A DNA stretch of 64,000 nt from Paenibacillus montanisoli (GCF_003268025.1 NZ_QLUW01000007.1:62001-126000), one strand, 5' to 3'; shown: positions 16,296 to 26,673, counted from the stretch's first letter. A program made the numbers and translations. The notes: generated by a model not told the origin, from the sequence alone.

Positions 16296-17261
16296 GTGAC
16301 ATCAACAACCAACGGGTTATCGGATCGCATGCTCAAATGGGTGATCGATCACGTACATCCCGAAGCGGTCGTGCTCCGTGCCCGCAGGCTATATGGAGGA
16401 GTGTCTTCGCTTGTCCACGAAATTACGCTGCTTGCCGGCGGAGAAGAAACAAGCCTCGTGCTGCGGCAGTTCGACAACGCCGAGTGGGTACAGAACGAGC
16501 CTGATTTGCCCTTGCATGAAGCGGCAAGCTTGCGCAGGGCGCAAATGGCCGCAGGCGTACCGACGCCTCGCGTTATCGCGTATGACGAAACGGGAAGCCA
16601 GTGCGGCATGATGGCGATCCTCATGACGCGGCTGGAGGGCGAGGTTGTGCTGGAGCCGTCCGACCAAGCGCGATGGTTGGACGGCATGGCGCGTGCGCTG
16701 GCGCGGATTCATGCCGTAGATGCGGATGATTTTCCATGGACCTATTACACCTACTGCGACGTATCGACCTTGGATACGTCATCCTGGTCGGCGGTCCCGG
16801 AGCAATGGCGGGAGGCGGCCCGCATCGTATTGAAGGGGCGCCCGCCTTTCACGAAGCGGTTCATCCACCGGGACTATCACCCGACGAATATGTTGTGGTC
16901 GGGCGGCGAAGTGAGCGGCATCGTCGATTGGCCGAACGGCTGTATCGGACCGGCCGGCGTCGATGTCGGCCACTGCCGGGTGAACCTGGCGCAGCTATAT
17001 GGCGTGGAGACTGCCGACGAGTTTTTGTCCCGGTATAGAAGCTATGCGGGAGCGTCATTTGAGTACGATCCTTACTGGGACCTGGTCTCCTTAATCGATT
17101 GCGCCTATTGGACGCCCGAAGTTTATCCGGGATGGACGGCATTAGGCATGGCCGGGTTGACAACAGAGCTGATCATCGAACGACTGGACAGCTATCTGCT
17201 AAGTCTCTTAACGAAAGTGGATGGACCAATTCCGATACCGATGGAGGAGGATGGCGAATGA
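16296..17261 (+). CDS. Aminoglycoside-phosphotransferase-family kinase
   Basis: A 321-residue protein starting at GTG 16296 behind AAAGGAAGG. The kinase core is intact: catalytic loop HRDYHPTNMLW (HxDxxxxN) and the metal-binding 'GIVDWPNGC' (DxxG-like). The wider family phosphorylates aminoglycosides, choline, homoserine, fructosamines or macrolides; the substrate cannot be read from the sequence. The stop overlaps the ATG of the following PhyH dioxygenase, so the two are coupled and probably act on the same metabolite. This argues against a simple resistance gene. Confidence 0.85.
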   Translation: MTSTTNGLSDRMLKWVIDHVHPEAVVLRARRLYGGVSSLVHEITLLAGGEETSLVLRQFDNAEWVQNEPDLPLHEAASLRRAQMAAGVPTPRVIAYDETGSQCGMMAILMTRLEGEVVLEPSDQARWLDGMARALARIHAVDADDFPWTYYTYCDVSTLDTSSWSAVPEQWREAARIVLKGRPPFTKRFIHRDYHPTNMLWSGGEVSGIVDWPNGCIGPAGVDVGHCRVNLAQLYGVETADEFLSRYRSYAGASFEYDPYWDLVSLIDCAYWTPEVYPGWTALGMAGLTTELIIERLDSYLLSLLTKVDGPIPIPMEEDGE

Positions 17262-18055
17262 AGGCTCAAGAGAATGAAGCATTCGAACAGGCGCTCAAGG
17301 AGCTCGGAGTCACCGATGATCTGTTAACGGAGGAGGAGTGGCGCTCGCTGGATGAGAAGGGCTTCGTTTTGTTCGAAGGGCTCATCGATGAAGCTTGGGC
17401 CGAGCGGATGCGCGAACGGTACGAGCAGCTCATGGAGCAGGAGGGGGACAAAGCGGGCTTGGAGGTCCACCAAGAGGCGGGCACGCGCCGGCTGTCCGAT
17501 CTGGCGAATAAGGGCGAGGTCTTCGACGGCACGTATACGCACCCCAAAGTGCTGGCCGCGGTCAAGCAAATTCTGAAGCGGCCGTTCAAAGTATCATCGA
17601 TGAACGGGCGCGATGCGGAGCCGGGTTCGGGCCATCAAGCGCTGCATGCGGATTGGGACTATTCCGCTCCGCGCTCGCAGGGCGACCCGTTTCACGTCGC
17701 AAATTCCATTTGGATGCTGGATGCCTTCACGGCGGACAACGGCGCGACTCGCGTCGTGCCGGGCACGCATCTGATGCAAGGCTTTCCAAGCGATTATATG
17801 GATGATCCGGGAGCGCCGCATCCCGACGAGCTGATCGTTACGGGACCGGCAGGGTCGGTAATCGTGATCAACAGCCATCTCTGGCACGGCGGCACAACGA
17901 ACCGGACCGGCAAAACGCGCCGAGCTATTCACCCCTACTTCACCGCAAGGGAATTTCCGCAGCAAATGAACATGCGCGACTTTATCCGCCCATCCACCTA
18001 TGATCGCATTTCCCCGGCCGCCCGCTATTTGCTTGACGTCGAGAACGGCAGCTGA
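17258..18055 (+). CDS. Phytanoyl-CoA dioxygenase (PhyH) family protein
   Basis: A 265-residue Fe(II)/2-oxoglutarate-type oxygenase. The iron ligands are visible as HADWD (HxD) and the distal His in 'NSHLWHGGTTNRTGKTRRA', which also supplies the 2-oxoglutarate-binding Arg. ATG 17258 overlaps the kinase stop (ATGA) and follows GGAGGA. Relatives hydroxylate small molecules, including ectoine and secondary metabolites; the substrate here is unknown. It forms a two-gene operon with the kinase and ends at a strong terminator. Confidence 0.88.
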   Translation: MKAQENEAFEQALKELGVTDDLLTEEEWRSLDEKGFVLFEGLIDEAWAERMRERYEQLMEQEGDKAGLEVHQEAGTRRLSDLANKGEVFDGTYTHPKVLAAVKQILKRPFKVSSMNGRDAEPGSGHQALHADWDYSAPRSQGDPFHVANSIWMLDAFTADNGATRVVPGTHLMQGFPSDYMDDPGAPHPDELIVTGPAGSVIVINSHLWHGGTTNRTGKTRRAIHPYFTAREFPQQMNMRDFIRPSTYDRISPAARYLLDVENGS

Positions 18056-18094
18056 CTTATGCCTATATGGCCAAACTGTACACGGAATAGAAAA

Positions 18095-18135
18095 CGGCAG
18101 GCCCGCCGTGAGAAGCGGGACCTGCCGATTTTTTT
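18095..18135. terminator. Bidirectional intrinsic terminator
   Basis: The stem CGGCAGGCCCGC/GCGGGACCTGCCG (one bulge) is followed by seven T residues. It lies between the PhyH gene and the convergent small genes. Confidence 0.88.
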
Positions 18136-18146
18136 CTCCCCTATGG

Positions 18147-18440
18147 TTATACGCAAGTAAAGGCGTCGATGCGCGACAGATCAAAGCCGGAGAACATCCA
18201 GAAGAAGCCGTTCCAGCGGAAGCCTGAAATCGACGTCCGGCCGACGAAGACGGGATAGAACCAGAAGCCGGGGCCGGACCGCGGCCAAATGTACGTATAG
18301 CGGAACAAGCAGCGGGAGATCGCTCCCGGATCGATGGCAAGCGTCGAAGTCATAGGCTTCGGCGGAATGGCCGACGGCGGCGGCGCGGAAGGGGGCTGCT
18401 GCTGCGTCCCTTGCGGCCCGAATGGAGGCATGAATGCCAA
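18147..18440 (-). CDS. Small aromatic-rich protein with FWFYP motif (copy B)
   Basis: A 97-residue protein of unknown function, paralogous to 4768-5049. It has a glutamine/proline-rich N-terminus, then IPPKP, RYTYIWPRSG, FWFYP, GFRW-G and a C-terminal IDAFTCV. The start is set at the TTG (18440), because AAAGGAG lies 8 nt upstream; the GTG at 18449 would overlap that site and the next ATG is too far away. It follows the LSm-like gene by 38 nt on the same strand, so they probably form an operon. No signal peptide or membrane helix is seen. A coat or surface role is a guess. Confidence 0.75.
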   Translation of the reverse strand: MAFMPPFGPQGTQQQPPSAPPPSAIPPKPMTSTLAIDPGAISRCLFRYTYIWPRSGPGFWFYPVFVGRTSISGFRWNGFFWMFSGFDLSRIDAFTCV

Positions 18441-18478
18441 GCTGATCACTCCTTTATGTTGAGTTGGTTCACCTGCGC

Positions 18479-18796
18479 TTAGAGCAACGAGATGGCGAGC
18501 AGATTAAACAGCACTAAAGGCAGCACGAAATTATTGTAATAGGACGGGTAGTTTGGGAAGAAAGCGCGGTTGCAGCCCTCATTGGACAGGCAAATGTAAA
18601 GCATGCCCCGATCGCAATAAACGATATGGCCTTCGAAGACGTCGCCGTCGCACGTTTCCACCTTCACGAGCCGGTTGGCGTGAGTTGCGCACAAGTGATG
18701 CAGGTGGTCCTTGACGGATTTCATCGTATGATGAACCTTGGAATCGCACTGGTAAATCGGCTTATTCTCATGCGTTGCCGGTTTCTGTGAGCTCAT
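18479..18796 (-). CDS. Small His/Cys-rich protein with LSm-like segment
   Basis: A 105-residue protein of unknown function. Residues about 28-70 (HLHHLCATHANRLVKVETC, 'DGDVFEGHIVYCDRGMLYI') read like an Sm/LSm-type five-stranded barrel, with the 'V-DG--F-G-I---D' pattern. The tail (80-105) is aromatic then hydrophobic (NNFVLPLVLFNLLAISLL) and could be a membrane anchor or hairpin. There are five cysteines. The ATG has a GGAGGT site. It is the first gene of a probable two-gene operon with the FWFYP protein. Confidence 0.7.
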   Translation of the reverse strand: MSSQKPATHENKPIYQCDSKVHHTMKSVKDHLHHLCATHANRLVKVETCDGDVFEGHIVYCDRGMLYICLSNEGCNRAFFPNYPSYYNNFVLPLVLFNLLAISLL

Positions 18797-18882
18797 GGTC
18801 GAATACCTCCGTTATAAACATGGATTATCCTATGCAGAAGCCCAGTTTGGTGTTACGGTACTACATAAGGAAGAGAGCTGGT

Positions 18883-19275
18883 ATGAAGATGATGGAAAAC
18901 ATAAGGACGTGGGCAAAACAGCTAAAAAGAAAGGTCCTTGTCCTTTACTTTGCCTATAAAGATAATCGCACGCCTTGGTATGCGAAACTATTCGCCATAG
19001 GCGTGGTTGCTTATGCCCTGAGCCCAATTGATTTGATTCCGGATTTTATCCCAATCCTAGGCTACCTGGACGATTTGATACTCGTTCCGCTTGGCGTTGC
19101 ATTAGCATTGAAAATGATACCGGCAACAGTAATTCAGGCGTGTACGTTACTGGCCGAGGAACGAGCGAAGAGCGGGAAACCGAAAAATTGGATTGCGGGC
19201 GGATTTATTATTTTGGTGTGGATCGGGGCCATACTTTGGATTTCTCTAGCTGTATACCGGTATTTGTTGAAGTAA
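18883..19275 (+). CDS. YkvA-like DUF1232 membrane protein
   Basis: A 130-residue protein with the DUF1232 signature 'TPWYAKLFAIGVVAYALSPIDLIPDFIPILGYLDDLILVP' (spread over residues 28-68) and two or three helices, including a C-terminal segment (103-127). The start at 18883 follows AAGGAAGAG. DUF1232 proteins are common, small and uncharacterised; the conserved SPIDLIPD motif is a turn between helices. Monocistronic. Confidence 0.88.
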   Translation: MKMMENIRTWAKQLKRKVLVLYFAYKDNRTPWYAKLFAIGVVAYALSPIDLIPDFIPILGYLDDLILVPLGVALALKMIPATVIQACTLLAEERAKSGKPKNWIAGGFIILVWIGAILWISLAVYRYLLK

Positions 19276-19324
19276 GGGAGTACGAATGAACCGTCCGCGT
19301 AGAGGCGGTTTTATATTGACCAGC

Positions 19325-19357
19325 TAAAAAAGCCCTCCGCTGTCACGGAGAGCCTGA
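19325..19357 (-). terminator. Intrinsic terminator reading on the minus strand
   Basis: Read on the minus strand: GCTCTCCG-TGACA-CGGAGGGC-like stem (one mismatch) followed by six T residues. No annotated minus-strand gene ends here except the very short frame at 19366-19434. Confidence 0.6.
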
Positions 19358-19365
19358 CGATCCTC

Positions 19366-19434
19366 TTATGAAACGGCATGCTGATCCAGCAGCCGGCCCC
19401 GGTACAGCCCGTCCCGCCCATTGCTCTTTGCCAT
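19366..19434 (-). CDS. Possible 22-codon peptide gene with its own terminator
   Basis: A short frame, MAKSNGRDGLYRGRLLDQHA plus VS, ends just before the minus-strand terminator. An in-frame ATG further up (19461) would give 31 residues. The ribosome site is poor in both cases. It is listed because a terminator without an obvious gene needs an explanation; a small non-coding RNA is equally possible. Confidence 0.25.
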   Translation of the reverse strand: MAKSNGRDGLYRGRLLDQHAVS

Positions 19435-19520
19435 AAAACTACCGCTTTTTCTTGGCAACATATTGAGGCCTTAAGCCGTCATGGATATCACAACGCAAGT
19501 ATGCAAAGGGGGGTGATAAG

Positions 19521-20081
19521 GTGTTCAAAAAAATAATAGGGGTCGCCTTGCTAAGCGCACTCGTGCTGACCGGCTGCGGAGAGAAGCCCGCTCAGGTAAC
19601 GCCGGCAGGCGGCGCAGCGGCAGGGACGGAAGCGCAGCAGACAACGGAGGAAGCTGAAGCAACGGGCGTTCAGCCGGAAATCGATTTGGGCGAGGTATAC
19701 AGTTTGGCACTGGATGCGTACATGCCGGTAGACGAGGGCCTGAACAGCGGCATGGCGTATATCGCGATTGATATGAGCAACCTGAAGGACATCGACGATG
19801 CCGACAAGCAGCAAATCCTCGATTATTTTAAGAAATACAACGTCGGTGTCATGGAAGCGACCTATGAGGAGCTGAAGGCTCAAGGCCTGGAGAACAAAAC
19901 GTCTTTGGTTCTCGACGGTGTGCTGCTCAAAGTCGATCAAGCGCGAATAACGGAGAAGCAGGCCATCGTGGAGGGCTCCAAGTTCAGATCGGGCGACGGG
20001 GCCATCGGAATGAAGGTCATTGTCGAACTCAAAGACGGCAAGTGGAAGGTAAAAGAAGCGGGTATGACGTGGATTAGTTAA
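19521..20081 (+). CDS. Uncharacterised lipoprotein
   Basis: A 186-residue exported lipoprotein. The signal peptide ends in the lipobox LVLTGC (Cys19), followed by an Ala/Thr/Glu-rich linker to about residue 55 and a globular domain. The domain has the repeated alpha/beta pattern 'MAYIAIDMSNLKDIDDADKQ' and ends in 'VIVELKDGKWKVKEAGMTW'. GTG 19521 follows GGGGGGTGAT. It looks like a small anchored domain on the outer face of the membrane; function unknown. No operon partner. Confidence 0.8.
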   Translation: MFKKIIGVALLSALVLTGCGEKPAQVTPAGGAAAGTEAQQTTEEAEATGVQPEIDLGEVYSLALDAYMPVDEGLNSGMAYIAIDMSNLKDIDDADKQQILDYFKKYNVGVMEATYEELKAQGLENKTSLVLDGVLLKVDQARITEKQAIVEGSKFRSGDGAIGMKVIVELKDGKWKVKEAGMTWIS

Positions 20082-20093
20082 TCGGTTCCGCGG

Positions 20094-20294
20094 TTACCGT
20101 TTACGCGGGGTCCGCAAGGTGCGCCGGATTAGAAGCGGGCCTACCATGCTGCCGAGCATCGCTGCGGCGACCGAATGGAGCGGAAGCTTGATGGTGTAAT
20201 ACAGCAGCGTGCCTCCGACAATATCGATCAGGAAAAACTTCTTAATCTCGGAAAACGGTACTACGACCATGACAAAATCTTGCTTGCTGCCCAT
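20094..20294 (-). CDS. Small predicted membrane protein
   Basis: 66 residues from ATG 20294 (site GAGAGGAT). Hydrophobic stretches are about 17-35 (FFLIDIVGGTLLYYTI) and 40-55, with a basic tail (RRTLRTPRKR). There is no recognisable family. The GTG 18 bases further up would fall inside the ribosome site and is rejected. Confidence 0.55.
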   Translation of the reverse strand: MGSKQDFVMVVVPFSEIKKFFLIDIVGGTLLYYTIKLPLHSVAAAMLGSMVGPLLIRRTLRTPRKR

Positions 20295-20373
20295 CCGATC
20301 CTCTCCCGTCACATCACGTTAACCACATCCCATTGTATTTATGCGATTCTTGTCCAATGTCCAAAATAATTGT

Positions 20374-20414
20374 AAAAAAGGCGGTCCTTTCCCCGATGAG
20401 GGAAGGACCGCCTT
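20374..20414 (-). terminator. Intrinsic terminator of gdhA
   Basis: A stem of about 15 bp (AAGGCGGTCC..GGACCGCCTT) with a T-run when read on the minus strand, just after the gdhA stop. Confidence 0.9.
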
Positions 20415-20427
20415 CGTTTGTTTAACC

Positions 20428-21996
<1,569 letters not shown>

Positions 21997-22070
21997 TTAA
22001 AAGGCTTCCTTTTTTAACTCATTCGTAGGTAAAATAGGATAAAGTAGAGACGGAAAGGAAGTCCTGGACC

Positions 22071-23804
22071 TTGAGCTTTCTGAAGCCTTATGTCCGCCGG
22101 TTCGGCAAGCCGTTCGGCGTGGCCATTCTGTTCCTGATGCTGGAAACGCTGTGCGATCTGATGCAGCCAACGCTCATGTCTCGCATTATCGATGACGGAG
22201 TGGCGAATCGGCAGATGGATGTCGTCTTTCGCTACGGCGGCTATATGCTGCTCATTACCGCCATCGGCGCGCTCGGAGCGACGCTGCGCAACATCATTTC
22301 CAGCCATGTATCCCTCAATTTCGGCACCCGCCTGCGCTCGGACCTGTTTCGCCACATCCAGACGCTTTCCTTTGACAGCATCGACAAATTCGACCGGGCC
22401 TCTCTAGTGACCCGCTTAACCAACGACGTGACTCAAATTCAAAACTTTACGAACGGCTTGATGCGCATTTTTGTCAAAGCTCCGCTTATTTGCATCGGCA
22501 GCCTGATTATGGCGGTCCGCCTGAATCCGCCGCTGTCGCTTGTGCTGGCCGTCGTCGTCCCGCTTGTCGCGATCCTGATCGTATTCAATATGCGGATAGG
22601 ATTTCCGCTCTTTACGAAGGTGCAGCAGGTGCTGGACCGGGTGAACGGCGTGTCGCGGGAATATCTTTCCGGGGTCCGCGTCGTGAAGGCGTTTAACCGG
22701 TTCGATTATGAGACGGATAAGTTCGGCGGCGTCAACGATGAGTACCGCCAAGCTTCGATCCGCGTCATGCGCATGCTGGCTATCTTCAGCCCCGGCATTA
22801 TGCTGACCGTGAACTTCGGCATTGCCGCCGTCATCTGGATCGGCGGCGTCCGGGTCGATGGCGGGCAGATGCAGGTCGGTCATATCATCGCATTTATCAA
22901 CTACATGACGCAGATTCTATTCTCGCTCCTGATGATTTCGAACGTATTTACCATGTTTGTCCGGGCAAAGGCATCGGCAGAGCGGATCGGCGAGGTGTTC
23001 GCCGAGAAGGATACAATGGCTTGGAAGGAAGGAGAGCGGATGCAGCCAGCCGAATCGGCCGGAAGCGTTGCGTTCAAGAACGTTTCGTTCTCCTACGCCA
23101 AGACGGAGCCCGTTCTGCGCCATATTACGCTAGGCTGCCGGCCGGGAGAGACGCTTGGCATTGTCGGTTCCACGGGATCTGGGAAGAGCACGCTCGTGAA
23201 CCTCATTCCGCGCTTCTATGACGCGACCGCGGGGACGATTGAGGTGGACGGGGTGGATATCCGGGATGTCGAGCCGCAGCGTCTGCGGGAGAAGATTGCC
23301 ATCGTACCGCAGAAGACGGTCTTGTTTTCCGGCACCATTCGGGAAAATCTGCTGTTCGGCAAAGAGGGCGCCACGGACGAAGAGCTGGAGCGCGCGGCGC
23401 GGATGGCGGAAGCGCATGACTTTATTATGGCTTGTCCCGAAGGCTACGACACGAGACTGGGGCAGGGCGGGGTGAACCTCTCCGGGGGCCAGAAGCAGCG
23501 GCTCTCCATTGCGAGGGCGCTTATCCGCAAGCCGTCGATTTTGATCCTGGACGACTGCACGAGCGCCGTGGATACCTCGACGGAATCGCGCATTAAGGAA
23601 GCGCTCCGGCAGTACGCGCAGGGGCTTACCTGCATCCTCATCGCGCAGCGCATTTCTTCCGTTATGGATGCGGACCGGATTATCGTGCTCGACAACGGCG
23701 AGATCGTCGGCACCGGCCGTCATGACGAGCTGATGCGGGGCTGCCAAGCCTACCAGGAAATTTACCGGTCGCAAACCGGCAAGGAGGCGCGAGCGAATGT
23801 CTGA
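22071..23804 (+). CDS. Heterodimeric ABC exporter, subunit with degenerate ATP site
   Basis: A 577-residue half-transporter with six membrane helices (about 15-290) and a C-terminal nucleotide-binding domain. Walker A is GSTGSGKST and the signature is LSGGQKQR. Walker B reads ILILDDCTSAVD: Asp replaces the catalytic Glu, the mark of the non-hydrolysing site of heterodimeric exporters such as BmrC or TM287. TTG 22071 follows GGAAAGGAAG. It overlaps its partner by 8 nt. It probably exports drugs or amphipathic compounds (YfiB/YheI-like). Confidence 0.93.
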   Translation: MSFLKPYVRRFGKPFGVAILFLMLETLCDLMQPTLMSRIIDDGVANRQMDVVFRYGGYMLLITAIGALGATLRNIISSHVSLNFGTRLRSDLFRHIQTLSFDSIDKFDRASLVTRLTNDVTQIQNFTNGLMRIFVKAPLICIGSLIMAVRLNPPLSLVLAVVVPLVAILIVFNMRIGFPLFTKVQQVLDRVNGVSREYLSGVRVVKAFNRFDYETDKFGGVNDEYRQASIRVMRMLAIFSPGIMLTVNFGIAAVIWIGGVRVDGGQMQVGHIIAFINYMTQILFSLLMISNVFTMFVRAKASAERIGEVFAEKDTMAWKEGERMQPAESAGSVAFKNVSFSYAKTEPVLRHITLGCRPGETLGIVGSTGSGKSTLVNLIPRFYDATAGTIEVDGVDIRDVEPQRLREKIAIVPQKTVLFSGTIRENLLFGKEGATDEELERAARMAEAHDFIMACPEGYDTRLGQGGVNLSGGQKQRLSIARALIRKPSILILDDCTSAVDTSTESRIKEALRQYAQGLTCILIAQRISSVMDADRIIVLDNGEIVGTGRHDELMRGCQAYQEIYRSQTGKEARANV

Positions 23805-25683
23805 GCGGAAGGATCGTCCTGAGAACGGGGGTAAAGGAGCTGCGGGTTCACAAACGCCGATGCCGGCTATCCAAGTCCAGGGCAGAGGCGGCATGATGGG
23901 CCGCGGAGCGGTCGTTAAGCCGAAGAATCTAACGGCGACTTTAAGGCGGATGTGGTCGTATTTCGGCAAGGAGCGCAAGCCGCTTGCGGTTATTTTCCTC
24001 ATTGTGCTCGTAAATTCAATGATAACGCTAGCAGGGCCGTATCTGATCGGCGTCGCGGTCGATGCGATGTCCGTGGAGAAGGACGGCAGTCCCGTCGATT
24101 TCGGGATGCTTCAAATCGCGCTGATCGCACTTATCTCCTCTTATATTGCCGACGGCGGCATGGCGTTTCTGCAAGGCTGGCTAATGGCCGGCGTATCGCA
24201 GCGCATCGTCGGCCGGCTTCGCACGGCGCTGTTCGAGAAGCTGCACAAGCTGCCGATCCGTTTCTTCGATACGCGGACGCACGGGGAGCTCATGAGCCGG
24301 ATGTCCAATGACATCGACAACGTGAGCAATACGATCGCGCAATCGGCCATTCAAGTCATGACCGGTTCGGTGGCCATTCTTGGCGCGCTCGTCATGATGC
24401 TGATTCTGAGCCCGGTGCTTACGCTGGCAAGCTTGATTACGGTTCCGGCCGTCTTTCTGCTTGCGCGGACGATCGCCCGCGCTACCGGTCCGCTGTTCAA
24501 GGAGCAGCAGAGCAAGCTCGGCAAGCTGAACGGACATATGGAAGAGACGATATCGGGCATTCAGGTCGTCAAGGCGTTTAACCGCGAGGACAAGACCATC
24601 GCCGAATTCGAAGCCGTCAATGATGAGCTTCGGCTGATCGGCATCAAGGCGCAAATCCGTTCCGGTTTCCTCATGCCGATTATGAACGTCATCAACAATA
24701 TCGGCTTCGCGGCCGTCGCGATTGTCGGCGGGCTGCTCGCCGTGAACGGGCATATTACCGTCGGCGTCATTGCCAGCTTCCTCAGCTATTCGCGGCAATT
24801 CGTCCGGCCGCTCATCGAGCTGGCGAATTTATTTAATGTGCTGCAGTCCGGCGTGGCGGGGGCCGAGCGGGTATTCGAGGTGCTCGACGAAGAAGAAGAG
24901 CCGGCTGATCGGCCGGGCGCGAAGCCGCTCGTTAACCCGCGGGGGCATGTGGTCTTCGATAACGTATCCTTCGGCTACCGCGCCGACGTGCCGATTCTGA
25001 AGGGTATCGGCTTTGACTCTTCCGAAGGCACGAGCACGGCGCTGATCGGTCCGACCGGAGCCGGCAAAACGACGATCGTAAACCTGCTCACCCGGTTCTA
25101 TGACGTAACCGGCGGTTCTATTCGGATCGATGGGCGCGATATCCGCGACTATACGATGGACAGCCTGCGGCAAGCGTTCGGCATCGTGCTGCAGGATACG
25201 TATTTATTTGCCGGAACGATCCGCGACAATATCAAGTACGGCAACCCGAACGCGACGGATGCGGAGATGGAGCGCGCGGCGAAGCTGGCGAACGCTGCGC
25301 CTTTTATCCGGAGGCTTCCGCAGCGGTACGATACCGTACTGGCCGAGAACGGCAGCAACTTAAGCCAAGGGCAGCGGCAGCTGCTCGCCATCGCGCGGGT
25401 CATTCTGGCAGATCCAGCCATTCTGATTCTAGATGAGGCGACGAGCAGCATCGACACCCGGACGGAGCTGCATATCCAGGATGCGCTCCGCGGCGTTCTG
25501 CAGGGCAGGACCAGCTTCGTGATCGCCCATCGCCTGAACACCATCCGGGACGCCGATACGATCATGGTCATCGACCGCGGGACGATTGTAGAGAAGGGCT
25601 CGCACGAAGAGCTGCTGGAGAAGCGGGGCGTGTATGACCACATGTTCAGGAATCAGTTCGGAGCAGTGCTGGGCGAAGGATAG
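23797..25683 (+). CDS. Heterodimeric ABC exporter, catalytic subunit
   Basis: A 628-residue half-transporter (YfiC/YheH-like). An extra N-terminal segment of about 45 residues (PENGGKGAAG..GRGGMMGRG) precedes six membrane helices. The nucleotide-binding domain has Walker A GPTGAGKTT, a canonical Walker B with Glu (ILILDEATSSID), and a divergent signature, LSQGQRQ. That signature faces the degenerate site of the partner. The pair therefore has one working and one inactive ATP site, as known for asymmetric exporters. It is translationally coupled to the upstream subunit. Confidence 0.93.
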   Translation: MSERKDRPENGGKGAAGSQTPMPAIQVQGRGGMMGRGAVVKPKNLTATLRRMWSYFGKERKPLAVIFLIVLVNSMITLAGPYLIGVAVDAMSVEKDGSPVDFGMLQIALIALISSYIADGGMAFLQGWLMAGVSQRIVGRLRTALFEKLHKLPIRFFDTRTHGELMSRMSNDIDNVSNTIAQSAIQVMTGSVAILGALVMMLILSPVLTLASLITVPAVFLLARTIARATGPLFKEQQSKLGKLNGHMEETISGIQVVKAFNREDKTIAEFEAVNDELRLIGIKAQIRSGFLMPIMNVINNIGFAAVAIVGGLLAVNGHITVGVIASFLSYSRQFVRPLIELANLFNVLQSGVAGAERVFEVLDEEEEPADRPGAKPLVNPRGHVVFDNVSFGYRADVPILKGIGFDSSEGTSTALIGPTGAGKTTIVNLLTRFYDVTGGSIRIDGRDIRDYTMDSLRQAFGIVLQDTYLFAGTIRDNIKYGNPNATDAEMERAAKLANAAPFIRRLPQRYDTVLAENGSNLSQGQRQLLAIARVILADPAILILDEATSSIDTRTELHIQDALRGVLQGRTSFVIAHRLNTIRDADTIMVIDRGTIVEKGSHEELLEKRGVYDHMFRNQFGAVLGEG

Positions 25684-25713
25684 ATAGGCCCTAAACAAAG
25701 GAGGCAAACTTTT

Positions 25714-26673
25714 ATGAGAACTTTGCTATGTCTTGTCGATTGTACGGAGGAGCAGCGAGAGGCAGTGCGCCATGCGGCGCCGGGCCTGTCGGTTGTGTTT
25801 GGCCGGAAGGCCGAGCTTGAGGAGCCGGAGTACCGGGAAGCGGAGATTATTTTCGGCTGGGATGCGAATGTAAAGAACGTAGCGCTGCAGGAAGGCACGA
25901 AGCTTCGCTGGGTGCAAAGCGCGTCATCGGGTATCGACAGTCTGCCGCTAGAGCTGCTGGAGGCGCGCGGCCTGATGCTGACCGATGCAAGCGGCGTGCA
26001 TGCCCGCTCGGTGTCCGAGACGGCGGCAGCGATGATGCTCGGACTCGCGCGCGGCATCGCGGCAGGCGTACGCAACCAGCAGACAGGCGTGTGGGAAAGC
26101 CCGAACACGCTGGCCGAGATGAACGGCGGTACCGTCGCCATTGTCGGCGCGGGCGAGATCGGCCGGGAGGTGGCCCGGATTGCGCGCGCCTTCGATATGC
26201 GCGTCGTCGCCGTTCGCCGGTCCGGAGGCGCGATGCCGGAAGCGGATGCGGTGTATGATCCATCCCGGCTCGACGATGCGCTGAGGGAAGCGGATTACGT
26301 CGTCAACATTTTGCCGCTTACGCAGGAGACTCATCATCTGTTCCACGCCGAACGGTTCGCCGTAATGAAGCGCAGTGCCTATTTCATCAATGTGGGCCGC
26401 GGTGCGACAGTGCGTACGGAGGATCTTGTCGAAGCGCTCGAACAAGGCGTTATCGCCGGCGCTGGCCTCGATGTGTTCGAGCAGGAGCCGCTGCCTGCAG
26501 GTCATCCGCTTTGGGCGATGCCGAACGTCATTATTACGCCTCACAATGCCGGCGGTTTGACCGTTCGCAACGCGGAGCGGCTTGTACGGCTGTTCGTCTC
26601 GAACCTGGCGGCTTACTTGTCCGATGATACAGCGGGTATACGTAATGTGGTGGATTACAAGAAGAAGTACTAG
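25714..26673 (+). CDS. D-2-hydroxyacid dehydrogenase family protein
   Basis: A 319-residue NAD(P)-dependent oxidoreductase. The NAD motif is GAGEIG (about 145-150), with catalytic Arg in 'INVGRGATV', Glu in 'DVFEQEPLP' and His in 'ITPHNAGG'. 'VQSASSGIDSLP' and a basic residue after the second strand (VVAVRRSG) suggest NADP preference, as in glyoxylate/hydroxypyruvate reductases. A strong AAAGGAGG site precedes the ATG. It follows the exporter by 30 bases and could be co-transcribed. The substrate is unassigned. Confidence 0.9.
   Translation: MRTLLCLVDCTEEQREAVRHAAPGLSVVFGRKAELEEPEYREAEIIFGWDANVKNVALQEGTKLRWVQSASSGIDSLPLELLEARGLMLTDASGVHARSVSETAAAMMLGLARGIAAGVRNQQTGVWESPNTLAEMNGGTVAIVGAGEIGREVARIARAFDMRVVAVRRSGGAMPEADAVYDPSRLDDALREADYVVNILPLTQETHHLFHAERFAVMKRSAYFINVGRGATVRTEDLVEALEQGVIAGAGLDVFEQEPLPAGHPLWAMPNVIITPHNAGGLTVRNAERLVRLFVSNLAAYLSDDTAGIRNVVDYKKKY

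Noticed and set aside
16296..17261. Calling the APH-family kinase an aminoglycoside-resistance gene
   Set aside because: The family is broad and the operon partner is a dioxygenase; nothing in the sequence fixes an antibiotic substrate.
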